Of a stretch of DNA of 8,537 bases, positions 1 through 7,221 are shown one piece after another. Positions within the stretch are counted from its first letter, which is position 1. Every line of letters begins with the position of its first letter. The notes beneath the pieces were generated by a model. That model saw nothing but the letters and a program-made list of their open reading frames with translations. It did not search any database and was not told the DNA's origin. The stretch is from Longimonas sp040409695. Its GTDB lineage: Bacteria > Bacteroidota > Rhodothermia > Rhodothermales > Salinibacteraceae. The position numbers and the translations under genes are program-made. The stretch covers positions 1 to 8,537 of the forward strand of contig NZ_JARWGJ010000109.1 of NCBI RefSeq assembly GCF_040409695.1, written 5' to 3'.

Positions 1-1904
1 CGCGCATCCAGCTGGTACTGGTGGATGCGCAGGCCCGGCTGGTTCGGCACCGACTCGCCAATGAAGAGCGTCCCGGCTGATCCGGCGGCAAGGCTCATAT
101 ACGGACGTTCGGGCAGGTCGAGCGCAAGAGTGCGCTGGCCGAGCCCTTCTGGGTCGATGCGGACGTCGACCTCCTCGTCGCCGTTGTCTGCCTCGGCATC
201 CGCGGCGGCTTCTTCGTCGCTGCGCGGCTGAAGTGGCGAGGGTTCATCGCGTGCAAGCACGGTCACGTACACGCCCCGGTCGAGCGGGTCGTCGTAGGCG
301 CTCATGTCGAGCCAGCCGGTGCTAAGTCCGTAGTTGGTGCTGGCCATGAAGTAGAGATACTTGCCGCTTGCATCCCACACCGGGTTTACCGCGTCGGCCA
401 TGCCGTCGCTCATCGCGATGCGCTCATCGTCGTTCAGCGAGTAGGCGTATACGGTGCGGAACTGGCTGTCGAGACGCTTCGCGTAGGCGATCCATTCGCC
501 ATCGGGCGACCATGACGGGTTGAGCGAGCGTTCGGGGTGCGCGTAGAGGTCGTTATCGACACGCGTCAGGTCTTCGGATTCGACGTTGAGAAGCCAGAGG
601 TTACGATCGGCATCGGTGAAGAGCAGGTGCTCGCTGTTGGGCGACCACTGCGGATGGTAGTAGAACGACGCCTCAGGCAGATCGATGGTGCGCAGGTCGC
701 CGCGCCCATCTTGCGGCGCAATCTTGAGTGCGTACTCGCCATTGCGATCCGAGAACCACGCGATCTGGCTGCCGTCGGGCGACCAGGCGGGATAGCGGTC
801 GGCTGCGCCCGAGGCGTTCGAGATGTTGCGCCACGAGCCGTGCTCGGCGGGCACCGTAAAGATTTCGCCGCGCGCCTCAAACACCGCCCGTACGCCGTTG
901 GGCGAGATGCCTGCGTTCATCACGTTCGCCTGCACGCCCGTCCAGTGCGGCTGCGTCCACGGCAGGTCGCCGCGTACCGTCACCGTAAGCGGCGTATGCG
1001 CGTCCTGCTCCAGGTCGTAGCGGTGCAGGTAGCCGCCCTGCTCGTAGACGAGCGTGGTGCCGTCTACATCAAGCGCTTTCACGTCGAAGTCGCTGTGCGT
1101 GGTGAGCTGCGTGAGGGTTTCGGTGTTAAGGTCATACGCATACACGTTCATGACCATGTCGTCGGCCCGGTCTGACAGGAAGTAGACCGTGTCGCCCGCC
1201 CAGACCGGGGCGGTGTCGACCGTCTCCTCGTACGGCAGTTCGGTGTGTTCGTAGGTATCCATATCCAGAATCCAGATCGGATGCACCTGGCCGCCCCGGT
1301 AGCCGCGCCAGTGGTCTTGCCAGCGCGAGATGGGCTGGTAGACAAAGCGCTCACCGTCGGGACTGAACCCGCCCACGTCGCCTCGCGGAATGGGGAGCGG
1401 CTCGGGGGTAGCTTCTTCGATGTCGATCGTCCAGAAGCGCTGGTACGACGACGGCGCGGCGTCGCGTCCCGAAGCAAACACCACGCGGGTGCCATCGGGC
1501 GCCCAGCCCTGCACGGCGTCGGTGCCGGGGTGGTAGGTTAGGCGCTCGGGTGTGCCTCCGGCGAGCGGCACCACGTAGACATCCGTCTGGCCGTTGTAGC
1601 GTCCCGAAAACGCGACATGCTCACCGCTTGGCGACAGGTGCGGGTTCGACGCTACCCCCTGGAAGCTGGTGATGCGCTCTGCATCGCCGCCGTTCGTGGT
1701 GGTGCGCCAGATCTCACCGGCATGGGCAAAGACGATGGTTTCGCCGTGCACGCTGGGCGCCTGCAGCAGGCGGGTGCCGCGGTCGTCGGGCGACTGAGCT
1801 GTGGCAGCCCATGGCAGTACGAGCAGAAGGAAGAGCGCGCCTACAAGCAGGCGACGGGACGCGGTCCAGGTCGGAGACCCGGTCGAAGACAAAGCGGTTC
1901 GCAT
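1..1904 (-). CDS. Tricorn-like S41-family peptidase, exported (partial: C-terminal part beyond left edge)
   Basis: The minus-strand frame opens at ATG 1904-1902 and stays open for 634 codons to the left edge, so the C-terminus is missing. Residues 1-36 read as a Sec signal peptide: basic RR at 17-18, a leucine-rich core, then ATA before Q37. The rest is a beta-propeller with repeated PD40/TolB-type motifs: SPSGEHVAFSG from residue 91, SPDGSQIAWFSDRNG from 375, SPNSEHLLF and SPDGEWIAY from 466. After an acidic linker (about 562-584, rich in D and E) come IDPEGLGQRTLAL and a segment ending GTLFIGE, which resemble the propeller-to-core transition of bacterial Tricorn homologues. Those proteins then carry PDZ and S41 serine-protease domains, total about 1,050-1,100 residues; that part, with the catalytic residues, would lie outside the window. 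The likely role is degradation of peptides in the periplasm. No clear Shine-Dalgarno precedes the start. It is divergent from the metalloprotease at 2251. The fallback is a propeller protein without a protease domain. Confidence 0.87.
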   Translation of the reverse strand, partial: MRTALSSTGSPTWTASRRLLVGALFLLLVLPWAATAQSPDDRGTRLLQAPSVHGETIVFAHAGEIWRTTTNGGDAERITSFQGVASNPHLSPSGEHVAFSGRYNGQTDVYVVPLAGGTPERLTYHPGTDAVQGWAPDGTRVVFASGRDAAPSSYQRFWTIDIEEATPEPLPIPRGDVGGFSPDGERFVYQPISRWQDHWRGYRGGQVHPIWILDMDTYEHTELPYEETVDTAPVWAGDTVYFLSDRADDMVMNVYAYDLNTETLTQLTTHSDFDVKALDVDGTTLVYEQGGYLHRYDLEQDAHTPLTVTVRGDLPWTQPHWTGVQANVMNAGISPNGVRAVFEARGEIFTVPAEHGSWRNISNASGAADRYPAWSPDGSQIAWFSDRNGEYALKIAPQDGRGDLRTIDLPEASFYYHPQWSPNSEHLLFTDADRNLWLLNVESEDLTRVDNDLYAHPERSLNPSWSPDGEWIAYAKRLDSQFRTVYAYSLNDDERIAMSDGMADAVNPVWDASGKYLYFMASTNYGLSTGWLDMSAYDDPLDRGVYVTVLARDEPSPLQPRSDEEAAADAEADNGDEEVDVRIDPEGLGQRTLALDLPERPYMSLAAGSAGTLFIGESVPNQPGLRIHQYQLDA

Positions 1905-2043
1905 AGAGGGATACGGAGGTTAGTTGGTCGGCGAGGAGGACGGAGCAACGCGGAAAGCTGGTGGGCAGCAGGACGCAGGTGGCGGGGCCAAATGGCGGGG
2001 GCCGGTTGAAAGAGCAGAGGACGTTGCTCCAGGTGGTGCGTAT

Positions 2044-2072
2044 ACCATACACACTACAGCGCGCTTTTTCAA
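2044..2072 (-). promoter_or_regulatory. Candidate sigma70-like promoter for the Tricorn-like gene
   Basis: Read on the minus strand, TTGAAA (2072-2067) is followed after exactly 17 bases by TATGGT (2049-2044). The -35 matches 5 of 6 and the -10 matches 4 of 6 of the classical consensus. It would leave a leader of about 130 nt before the ATG at 1904. Bacteroidota often use a different promoter consensus, so this is a candidate only. Confidence 0.35.
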
Positions 2073-2088
2073 CCGTTGGGATAACGGT
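2072..2088. promoter_or_regulatory. Operator-like dyad ACCGTT-N5-AACGGT
   Basis: Two perfect 6-base inverted arms (2072-2077 and 2083-2088) flank a 5-base centre. The dyad touches the upstream edge of the candidate -35 at 2067-2072, a position where a regulator could act on the minus-strand gene or on both divergent genes. No regulator is encoded in the window, and an arm of this length can arise by chance. Confidence 0.3.
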
Positions 2089-2250
2089 GACCCTGCTCGT
2101 GCGCGAGTGTACGCTTTTCTTAGAGACAAGGATTTCCTATCTGCAACATCCACGTGTCATTCATAGCAGCGCGTATGCATCCGCCTGCCTGTTTTGTATA
2201 TTGCATAGCTATCACTTCTCTTGTTACAGCCTCACAGACCTGCTCGCCTT

Positions 2251-4836
2251 ATGCCTGCTGCTTCTCGTTTTATCTCCATGGTAGCGCTTCTTGCGCTGCT
2301 GATGACCGGATGTGCGCCGCGTGGTGTGACGACCAACGACACGCCCGACGACCCTTCCGAGCCGACCTCCGACATTGACGACGCCGTGGAAGCGGCAGAG
2401 GAGTTGGAGGGCCTCTTTACCCTCTATCGCGATACGACCGATGGCTCCCTGCAGATGCTGATCCGTGAAGATCAGCTCGACCAGGAGTATATCTACTTCA
2501 CGTTTACGCAAGACGGCGCCCCCATAGCGGGGCACTTTCGCGGTCAGTTTCGCGACAACGAGGTGTTTGCTATCAAGCGGTACTACGACCGTATCGAGTT
2601 TGAGAAGGTGAACACCTCGTTCTTCTTCGATCCGGATAACGCGCTGAGCCGTGCTTCTGAAGCGAACATCACGCCCGCGCGCTTGGCCTCGCAGGAGATC
2701 GTGGCGCAAGACACAACCGATGGCGGGCGCTATCTCATCAGCGCAGACGAGCTTTTCTTGAGCGAGGCGCTGCATCAGGTGAAGCCCACGCCCTCGCCGC
2801 TGCAGCGTCCGGGTAGTTTTTCGCTGGGCAACCTGAACAGCAGCAAAACGCGCTACCAGAGCGTCAAGAACTTCCCCGAGAATACCGACCTTACGGTAGA
2901 GTACGTCTACGACAACCCGCTCCCGCAGTCCGGTGGCGGAAGCGCCGTAACCGACGCGCGGTCGGTCGGCATTATCGTGCAGCACAGCCTCATCGAGATG
3001 CCCGACAACGACTACATGCCGCGCTTCGACGATCCGCGGGTGGGCTACTTCATGCAGCAGGTCGACGACCAGACCTCGACCAGCGCGACGCCCTACCGCG
3101 ACATGATCAACCGCTGGCACCTGGTGAAGGAAGATCCGGAGGCAGAGCGTTCGGCGCCGGTTGAGCCTATCGTGTGGTGGATTGAAAACACCACGCCCGA
3201 GGAGATCCGCCCGATCATTCGAGACGCAACCCTCGCCTGGAACCAGGCTTTCGAGGCCGCCGGGTTTGAGAACGCAATCGAGGTGAAGGTGCAGCCCGAC
3301 AGCGCAGACTGGGAGGCAGGCGACATTCGCTACAACGTGCTACGGTGGACGTCGTCGCCCACGCCGCCCTTTGGCGGCTACGGCCCAAGCTTTGTGAACC
3401 CTCGCACCGGGCAGATCATCGGCTCCGATATCATGCTTGAGTTCGTCTACCTCACTAACCGGATCCGTCAGCAGGATCTCTTCGACGCGGCCGCCCTGCC
3501 CGACTGGGCGCAGCAGTCGCTCACCGAGCTTCACGCGCACGATACCGAAGCGGGCCACGCGCCGCACGACGGCTGCACGCTGGGCACCACCATGCAACAG
3601 AATCTGCTTACCGGACTGCAGGTGCTGCACGCGCAGGATGCGTCGGAGCTGCAGATCACCGAGTACTTTGAGCAAGCGCTCTACTACCTGATTCTGCACG
3701 AGGTGGGCCATACGCTCGGCCTGAACCACAATATGCAGGCGCACAACCTGCTCTCGCCCGAAGAGCTAAAAGACCCGCAGGCGATCGCCGAGAACGGTCT
3801 TATCGGGTCGGTGATGGACTACCCTGCCGTGCATCTGACCGATAACATCGATGCCCAAGAAACCTACTACATCGACCACCCGGGCCCGTACGACACGTGG
3901 GCTATCCAGTTTGGATACGACCCGTCGCTCGATGACGACGACTTGATGACTGCGCACCTGAACCGTTCCACCGAGCCGGAGCTGGCCTTTGGCAACGACG
4001 CCGACGACATGCGCAGTCCGGGCAAGGCGATCGACCCGCGCGTTATGATCAATACCTTATCGAGCGATCCGGTCGCGTATGCCGAGGAGCGCTTCGGCAT
4101 TCTGTCGGAGACGATGGATTCGCTGCTCGACAAGTACGATGAGCCCGGCAGTTCGTACGAGCCGCTCCGCAACGCCTACCTGATCCTGACGGGTGAGATG
4201 GGCAGCGCCGTGAACGCAGCCTCGCGCTTCATCGGCGGCGTCTACCGCGAACGCGCCATGGTCGGCCAGCCCGGCGCTACGCAGCCGTTTACGCCGGTGC
4301 CACGCGCTGAGCAAGAGGCGGCCCTCGACCTGCTGCGCACGTATCTGTTTGCTCCCGATGCGTTCGATATTCCGAACGAGATCTACAACCATCTGCAGCA
4401 GCAGCGGCGCGGGTTCAACTTCTTTGGTAGCTCCGAAGACCCGAAGATCCATGCCCGCGCGCTTAGCATGCAGCGCATGGTGCTCGCGCACATCCTGCAC
4501 CCCGATGTGCTCACGCGCATGACGGATGCGCGCCTCTACGGCAATACGTATCCGCTGGCCGAGTACATGGATGACCTTACGATGGCGATCTTCGAAGACG
4601 ACGCCGCAGGCAACGTGAACACGTTCCGCCAGAACCTGCAGGTTGAGTACGTGCGCGGCCTCTCGGCGGTGCTCGACGAAGACACCAACACATCGTATGA
4701 CTATGTAGCCCGCTCTGCGGCGCTGCGTAGCCTGCAGCAGGTCGACGATCTCATTGCAGGCAAGTCAGGCGTGAATGCAGAAACGCAGGCCCACACGGCG
4801 CACCTGCGTCACCTGATCGAGAAGGCGCTCGACTGA
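2251..4836 (+). CDS. Zinc-dependent metalloprotease lipoprotein (metzincin, DUF5117/DUF4953 type)
   Basis: This is a complete 861-residue protein from ATG 2251. A TTG ten codons earlier (2221) keeps the frame open, but the ATG gives a compact lipoprotein signal: R6, a hydrophobic core, and lipobox MTGC with C21 as the predicted lipidated residue. An acidic linker rich in D and E follows. The N-terminal half (about 60-300) fits the DUF5117-type domain. The segment around AWNQAFEAAGF, then DIRYNVLRW and NPRTGQIIGSDIMLE, matches the DUF4953-type catalytic core. HEVGHTLGLNH at 483-493 gives zinc ligands H483, H487 and H493 with catalytic E484, and SVMDYP places the Met-turn methionine at 522. All key residues are present, so an active zinc endopeptidase anchored in the cell envelope is expected. 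Its natural substrate is unknown. It is transcribed alone, divergent from the Tricorn-like gene and closed by the terminator at 4893. No clear Shine-Dalgarno is seen. The family assignment is firm, the physiological role is not. Confidence 0.93.
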   Translation: MPAASRFISMVALLALLMTGCAPRGVTTNDTPDDPSEPTSDIDDAVEAAEELEGLFTLYRDTTDGSLQMLIREDQLDQEYIYFTFTQDGAPIAGHFRGQFRDNEVFAIKRYYDRIEFEKVNTSFFFDPDNALSRASEANITPARLASQEIVAQDTTDGGRYLISADELFLSEALHQVKPTPSPLQRPGSFSLGNLNSSKTRYQSVKNFPENTDLTVEYVYDNPLPQSGGGSAVTDARSVGIIVQHSLIEMPDNDYMPRFDDPRVGYFMQQVDDQTSTSATPYRDMINRWHLVKEDPEAERSAPVEPIVWWIENTTPEEIRPIIRDATLAWNQAFEAAGFENAIEVKVQPDSADWEAGDIRYNVLRWTSSPTPPFGGYGPSFVNPRTGQIIGSDIMLEFVYLTNRIRQQDLFDAAALPDWAQQSLTELHAHDTEAGHAPHDGCTLGTTMQQNLLTGLQVLHAQDASELQITEYFEQALYYLILHEVGHTLGLNHNMQAHNLLSPEELKDPQAIAENGLIGSVMDYPAVHLTDNIDAQETYYIDHPGPYDTWAIQFGYDPSLDDDDLMTAHLNRSTEPELAFGNDADDMRSPGKAIDPRVMINTLSSDPVAYAEERFGILSETMDSLLDKYDEPGSSYEPLRNAYLILTGEMGSAVNAASRFIGGVYRERAMVGQPGATQPFTPVPRAEQEAALDLLRTYLFAPDAFDIPNEIYNHLQQQRRGFNFFGSSEDPKIHARALSMQRMVLAHILHPDVLTRMTDARLYGNTYPLAEYMDDLTMAIFEDDAAGNVNTFRQNLQVEYVRGLSAVLDEDTNTSYDYVARSAALRSLQQVDDLIAGKSGVNAETQAHTAHLRHLIEKALD

Positions 4837-4892
4837 TCCTGACGCTGCCTCTACGCAGCCCATGCCGTTGCAGTCCATGCTGCATAAGCATC

Positions 4893-4929
4893 CGCCCGCT
4901 TCCTCATCACGAGGAGGCGGGCGTTTTTT
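4893..4929 (+). terminator. Rho-independent terminator of the metalloprotease gene
   Basis: A 13-bp stem (4893-4905 pairing with 4911-4923, one G-U wobble, otherwise perfect) encloses the 5-base loop ATCAC and is followed directly by six T at 4924-4929. It begins 56 bases after the metalloprotease stop codon. A weaker hairpin, ATGCT-GCATA-AGCAT (4877-4891), lies just before it. On the minus strand the stem is not followed by a T-run, so it is not clearly bidirectional. Confidence 0.92.
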
Positions 4930-4980
4930 GGTGGTGGTAAACGCTATGTGATAAGGCTATCAGACACTGCAGATTTGTCT

Positions 4981-5124
4981 TGTTCGAACCCCCTCTCCCT
5001 TATTCCGCTTCGCTCCATCAGTCGCCCTACGGGCTCGTGTCGGGTTTCTCCCCCTTGGTCAAGGGGGAGATGTCCACAGGATCACGCCTTTGGCGAAGCT
5101 CGGCAGACAGAGGGGGTTTGAACA
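4981..5124. repeat. Nested imperfect palindrome, MITE/REP-like non-coding element
   Basis: The ends TGTTCGAACCCCCTCT (4981-4996) and AGAGGGGGTTTGAACA (5109-5124) are inverted copies matching at 15 of 16 positions. Inside them GCTTCGC (5007-5013) pairs with GCGAAGC (5093-5099). There is a small GCCC-TAC-GGGC hairpin at 5024-5034 and a near-perfect palindrome at 5047-5070 with 11-base arms around GT. The 144-base unit has no coding frame of note. Terminal inverted repeats plus internal hairpins fit a miniature mobile or REP-like element, or a transcribed structured RNA. Only one copy is in the window, so its repeated nature is inferred. Confidence 0.7.
5047..5070. repeat. Internal hairpin of the palindromic element
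   Basis: CTCCCCCTTG and CAAGGGGGAG are perfect inverted copies separated by GT, with one further T-A pair outside, giving 11-base arms. As RNA this would form a very stable hairpin with a GGUC-type loop. No T-run follows on the plus strand, so it does not look like a terminator. Confidence 0.85.
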
Positions 5125-5244
5125 GATTGCGATGATGTAAACCACAGACAATCATTCAACATCTTACCGCTACCCGTTTCTTATGGTGTTTCTTTTGGGA
5201 GAGAGGTCGCCCCCACAGAATCCGGGGTCTGTCGGATGCACAGG

Positions 5245-7095
5245 CTACAGCGTCTCTACCGTTTCGGGCTCTACCCACTGCGCGGATCGCCACCCACGCA
5301 CGGCATTGCAGCAGTAGATCGCGTCGGCCGTGCGCAGATCCTCGACGGTAAGCGGTTGGATGCGCACGTCGGCACGGGTATCGAGTACGTGAGCCCGGTA
5401 GACGCCCCCCAGCAGCCCGCTCGACCGCGGAGGCGTGTAAAGCATGCCCTCGCGTTCGATGAAGACGTTGCTGCGCGCCCCTTCAGTGATGTACCCTTCG
5501 GTGGACTGCAGCAGCGCTTCGTCGCAGTTGTGGGCGCGCGCGAAGGCAGCGGCTTCGTCGTACGGCGTACGGGCCGTCGTTTTGTGGTGCAGCCGTATGT
5601 CGCCGGGGGCAACCCGAACCGGGCTCAGCGTAAGCCGCCACGGACGACCGGGAGCCGGGTCGAGCGGACGGGTGGTGCTCTGCCATGTACCCTGGGGGCC
5701 AAGAGTGCCGCGCACCATGTGAGGCGCGTCAGGCAGCGCAGCACAGGTAGCGGCAATGGCCTCGCGCACCGCATCAAGATCAACGGGAATCTCGAAGTAA
5801 CGCGACGACGACGCAAGGCGCTGCAGATGGCGGTCGAGCAGCGGGATGCCCGCTCCGTCGTAGCGCATCGTTTCGATGAGCGTGGGGCGCGTCAGCGGGG
5901 CAGGGCCGTCCGCATCCATTAGAAACCGGGCCTTGAGCTTGCACTCTGCGTACTCAGCGTCGGCCTCGGAATCCCACACGAGCCCGCCCCCGGTGCCCAT
6001 ACGGGCGCCTTGCGAACCGACCTCGACGGTTCGGATGGCAACGCTAAACGTTGCGGTCTCGTTGGGCCCGGCCCACCCGATGGCGCCGCAGTACACTCCG
6101 CGCGGAGCCGGCTCCAGCGTGCGGATGATGCGCATGGCACGCAGCTTCGGTGCCCCCACGACCGACCCGCACGGGAAGAGTGCCCGAAACAGATCGGGAA
6201 GCGCAATACCGGCCTGCAGGCGCCCCTCAATCGTCGAGGTCATCTGCAGCACCGTCGGATGCCGCTCGACCGCGAACAGCTCAGGCACGCGCACCGACCC
6301 CGGCATGCAGCAGACCGACAGGTCGTTACGGAGCAGATCCACAATCATCAGGTTTTCAGCCTGCGTTTTGGCATCGGCCTTCAGTGCCGCGATGGCTTGC
6401 TCGTCGGCCTCGGCGGTGGGCGGACGGGCAGCGGTGCCTTTCATTGGACGTGTAACCACGTGTTCGCCCGTGCGGCGAATAAAGAGTTCGGGAGAGGCGG
6501 AGAGCACGGTTCGCGTGCCGGTTTCAATGTATGCCGCATACGGCACGGGCTGCTGGCGGCGCATGTGCGCGTAGAGCGCCACGGGGTCGTCTGGCACGTC
6601 GAGGTCGACCGGTCCGGTAAGGTTGATCTGATAGACGTCGCCCGCGTGGATGTGCTGCTTGACCGCCTGGAACGCCTCACGGTAGTCTGCCTCCGGCCAG
6701 CCAAACCGGGCCTGCTGGGGCGAACGCGGCGCTACGCTGTCCCACACCGTATGAGCCGCTGCGGCAGGCCACACCTGGGGCGCCTCGTATACCCCCAGCC
6801 ACACCAGCGGCCCATCGTCTTCATCGTGCGGGGGCGCAGCCGCCCGGATCGACGGGTCGAGCGCGTAGCCTGCTTCGTACGCCACGTATCCGGCCACGTA
6901 CTGCCCCTGGTCGAGCGCATCTTGCGCACGACGTAGCGCCTGTGGCACTTCAGCATATGTCGATGCGTTACACACCGACACTGGATCGGTGAAGAGCCGG
7001 GTGTGCTCGTTTTCGGGATCGGAGCGGGCCGTGTCGAGCAGCACCGTACCCGGACGGCGCAGCACTGCCGGATCGAAGGGGGCCGTGTTTGGCAT
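5245..7095 (-). CDS. pabBC: Bifunctional aminodeoxychorismate synthase component I / 4-amino-4-deoxychorismate lyase (PabB-PabC fusion)
   Basis: This is a complete 616-residue protein. The N-terminal part (about 1-390) is a chorismate-binding PabB domain: GYVAYEAGYALDP near the start, GDVYQINLT, then PMKGT at 217-221, whose K219 matches the nucleophilic lysine that separates aminodeoxychorismate synthase from anthranilate synthase. GAPK follows at 314-317, then RGVYCGAIGW. The C-terminal part (about 404-616) is a class IV PLP-dependent lyase: LIETMRYDG from 406, HHKTTARTPYD with the probable PLP-binding K505, EGARSNVF from 538, and NAVRGW near the end. Together the domains would aminate chorismate and then release pyruvate to give 4-aminobenzoate for folate in the cytoplasm. 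The glutamine amidotransferase partner PabA is not in the window. The start at 7095 gives a family-typical N-terminus, but no clear Shine-Dalgarno precedes it. It is divergent from the AI-2E gene, 126 bases away. No terminator is evident. Confidence 0.95.
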   Translation of the reverse strand: MPNTAPFDPAVLRRPGTVLLDTARSDPENEHTRLFTDPVSVCNASTYAEVPQALRRAQDALDQGQYVAGYVAYEAGYALDPSIRAAAPPHDEDDGPLVWLGVYEAPQVWPAAAAHTVWDSVAPRSPQQARFGWPEADYREAFQAVKQHIHAGDVYQINLTGPVDLDVPDDPVALYAHMRRQQPVPYAAYIETGTRTVLSASPELFIRRTGEHVVTRPMKGTAARPPTAEADEQAIAALKADAKTQAENLMIVDLLRNDLSVCCMPGSVRVPELFAVERHPTVLQMTSTIEGRLQAGIALPDLFRALFPCGSVVGAPKLRAMRIIRTLEPAPRGVYCGAIGWAGPNETATFSVAIRTVEVGSQGARMGTGGGLVWDSEADAEYAECKLKARFLMDADGPAPLTRPTLIETMRYDGAGIPLLDRHLQRLASSSRYFEIPVDLDAVREAIAATCAALPDAPHMVRGTLGPQGTWQSTTRPLDPAPGRPWRLTLSPVRVAPGDIRLHHKTTARTPYDEAAAFARAHNCDEALLQSTEGYITEGARSNVFIEREGMLYTPPRSSGLLGGVYRAHVLDTRADVRIQPLTVEDLRTADAIYCCNAVRGWRSAQWVEPETVETL

Positions 7096-7151
7096 GTAAT
7101 GGGCAAGGGGGTAGCAGGACCTCTACGCGTGCCTTCTGTGTACCTGTGCCC

Positions 7152-7186
7152 GCGCCATGTGCTCCCTCCGGCTCTGGCGCCATGTG
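7152..7186. promoter_or_regulatory. Direct repeat GCGCCATGTG in the divergent spacer
   Basis: Two identical 10-base copies (7152-7161 and 7177-7186) lie 25 bases apart, start to start, in the 126-base spacer between the PabB-PabC and AI-2E genes. Their position would suit binding of a regulator to both divergent promoters, but no promoter could be placed beside them and no regulator gene is present. Confidence 0.25.
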
Positions 7187-7221
7187 TAACTTGCTTCTCT
7201 GTTCTGGCGGATACGTACCCT

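Larger units (their letters stand above)
1905..2250. other. Divergent intergenic control region between two peptidase genes
   Basis: These 346 bases separate the oppositely oriented Tricorn-like and metalloprotease genes. The part next to the minus-strand gene (about 1905-2035) is GC-rich, and the part from about 2040 to the plus-strand start is noticeably richer in A and T. It holds the candidate minus-strand promoter and dyad listed separately. For the plus-strand gene I see only an AT-rich patch near 2191-2230, including TATATT at 2197-2202 without a matching -35 at good spacing, so its promoter is not placed. Several short frames cross the region, but none has a recognisable product. Confidence 0.7.
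4837..5244. other. Convergent intergenic region holding a terminator and a palindromic repeat
   Basis: These 408 bases lie between the tail-to-tail metalloprotease and PabB-PabC genes. They contain the intrinsic terminator at 4893-4929 and the nested palindrome at 4981-5124. From 5125 to 5244 I see no gene. A small ACAGA/TCTGT inverted repeat (5215-5219 and 5228-5232) lies just past the PabB-PabC stop but has no T-run in the minus-strand direction, so no terminator is called for that gene. Confidence 0.75.

Noticed and set aside
537..1175. A 212-codon plus-strand frame opposite the Tricorn-like gene.
   Set aside because: It is antisense to a clearly coding propeller region and is rich in R and V, as expected for a mirror frame in high-GC DNA.
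1924..2166. An 80-codon plus-strand frame starting at TTG 1924, preceded by GGAGG at 1914-1918.
   Set aside because: The ribosome-site match is attractive, but the start is TTG, the product resembles no family I know, and the frame runs through the promoter region of two real genes.
2221..2250. TTG 2221 as the metalloprotease start.
   Set aside because: It would add ten residues with extra charge before the signal peptide. ATG 2251 gives a normal lipoprotein signal.
1961..2284. A 107-codon plus-strand frame with a hydrophobic C-terminal end.
   Set aside because: Its hydrophobic end overlaps the start of the metalloprotease gene in another frame, and the rest shows no protein-like pattern or conserved motif. 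It is probably chance.
2224..3120. A 298-codon minus-strand frame opposite the metalloprotease.
   Set aside because: The plus strand encodes a well-supported protein throughout; the antisense product is R/V-rich without motifs.
5215..5232. A possible terminator for PabB-PabC formed by ACAGA and TCTGT.
   Set aside because: The arms are only 5 bases long and no T-run follows in the minus-strand direction.
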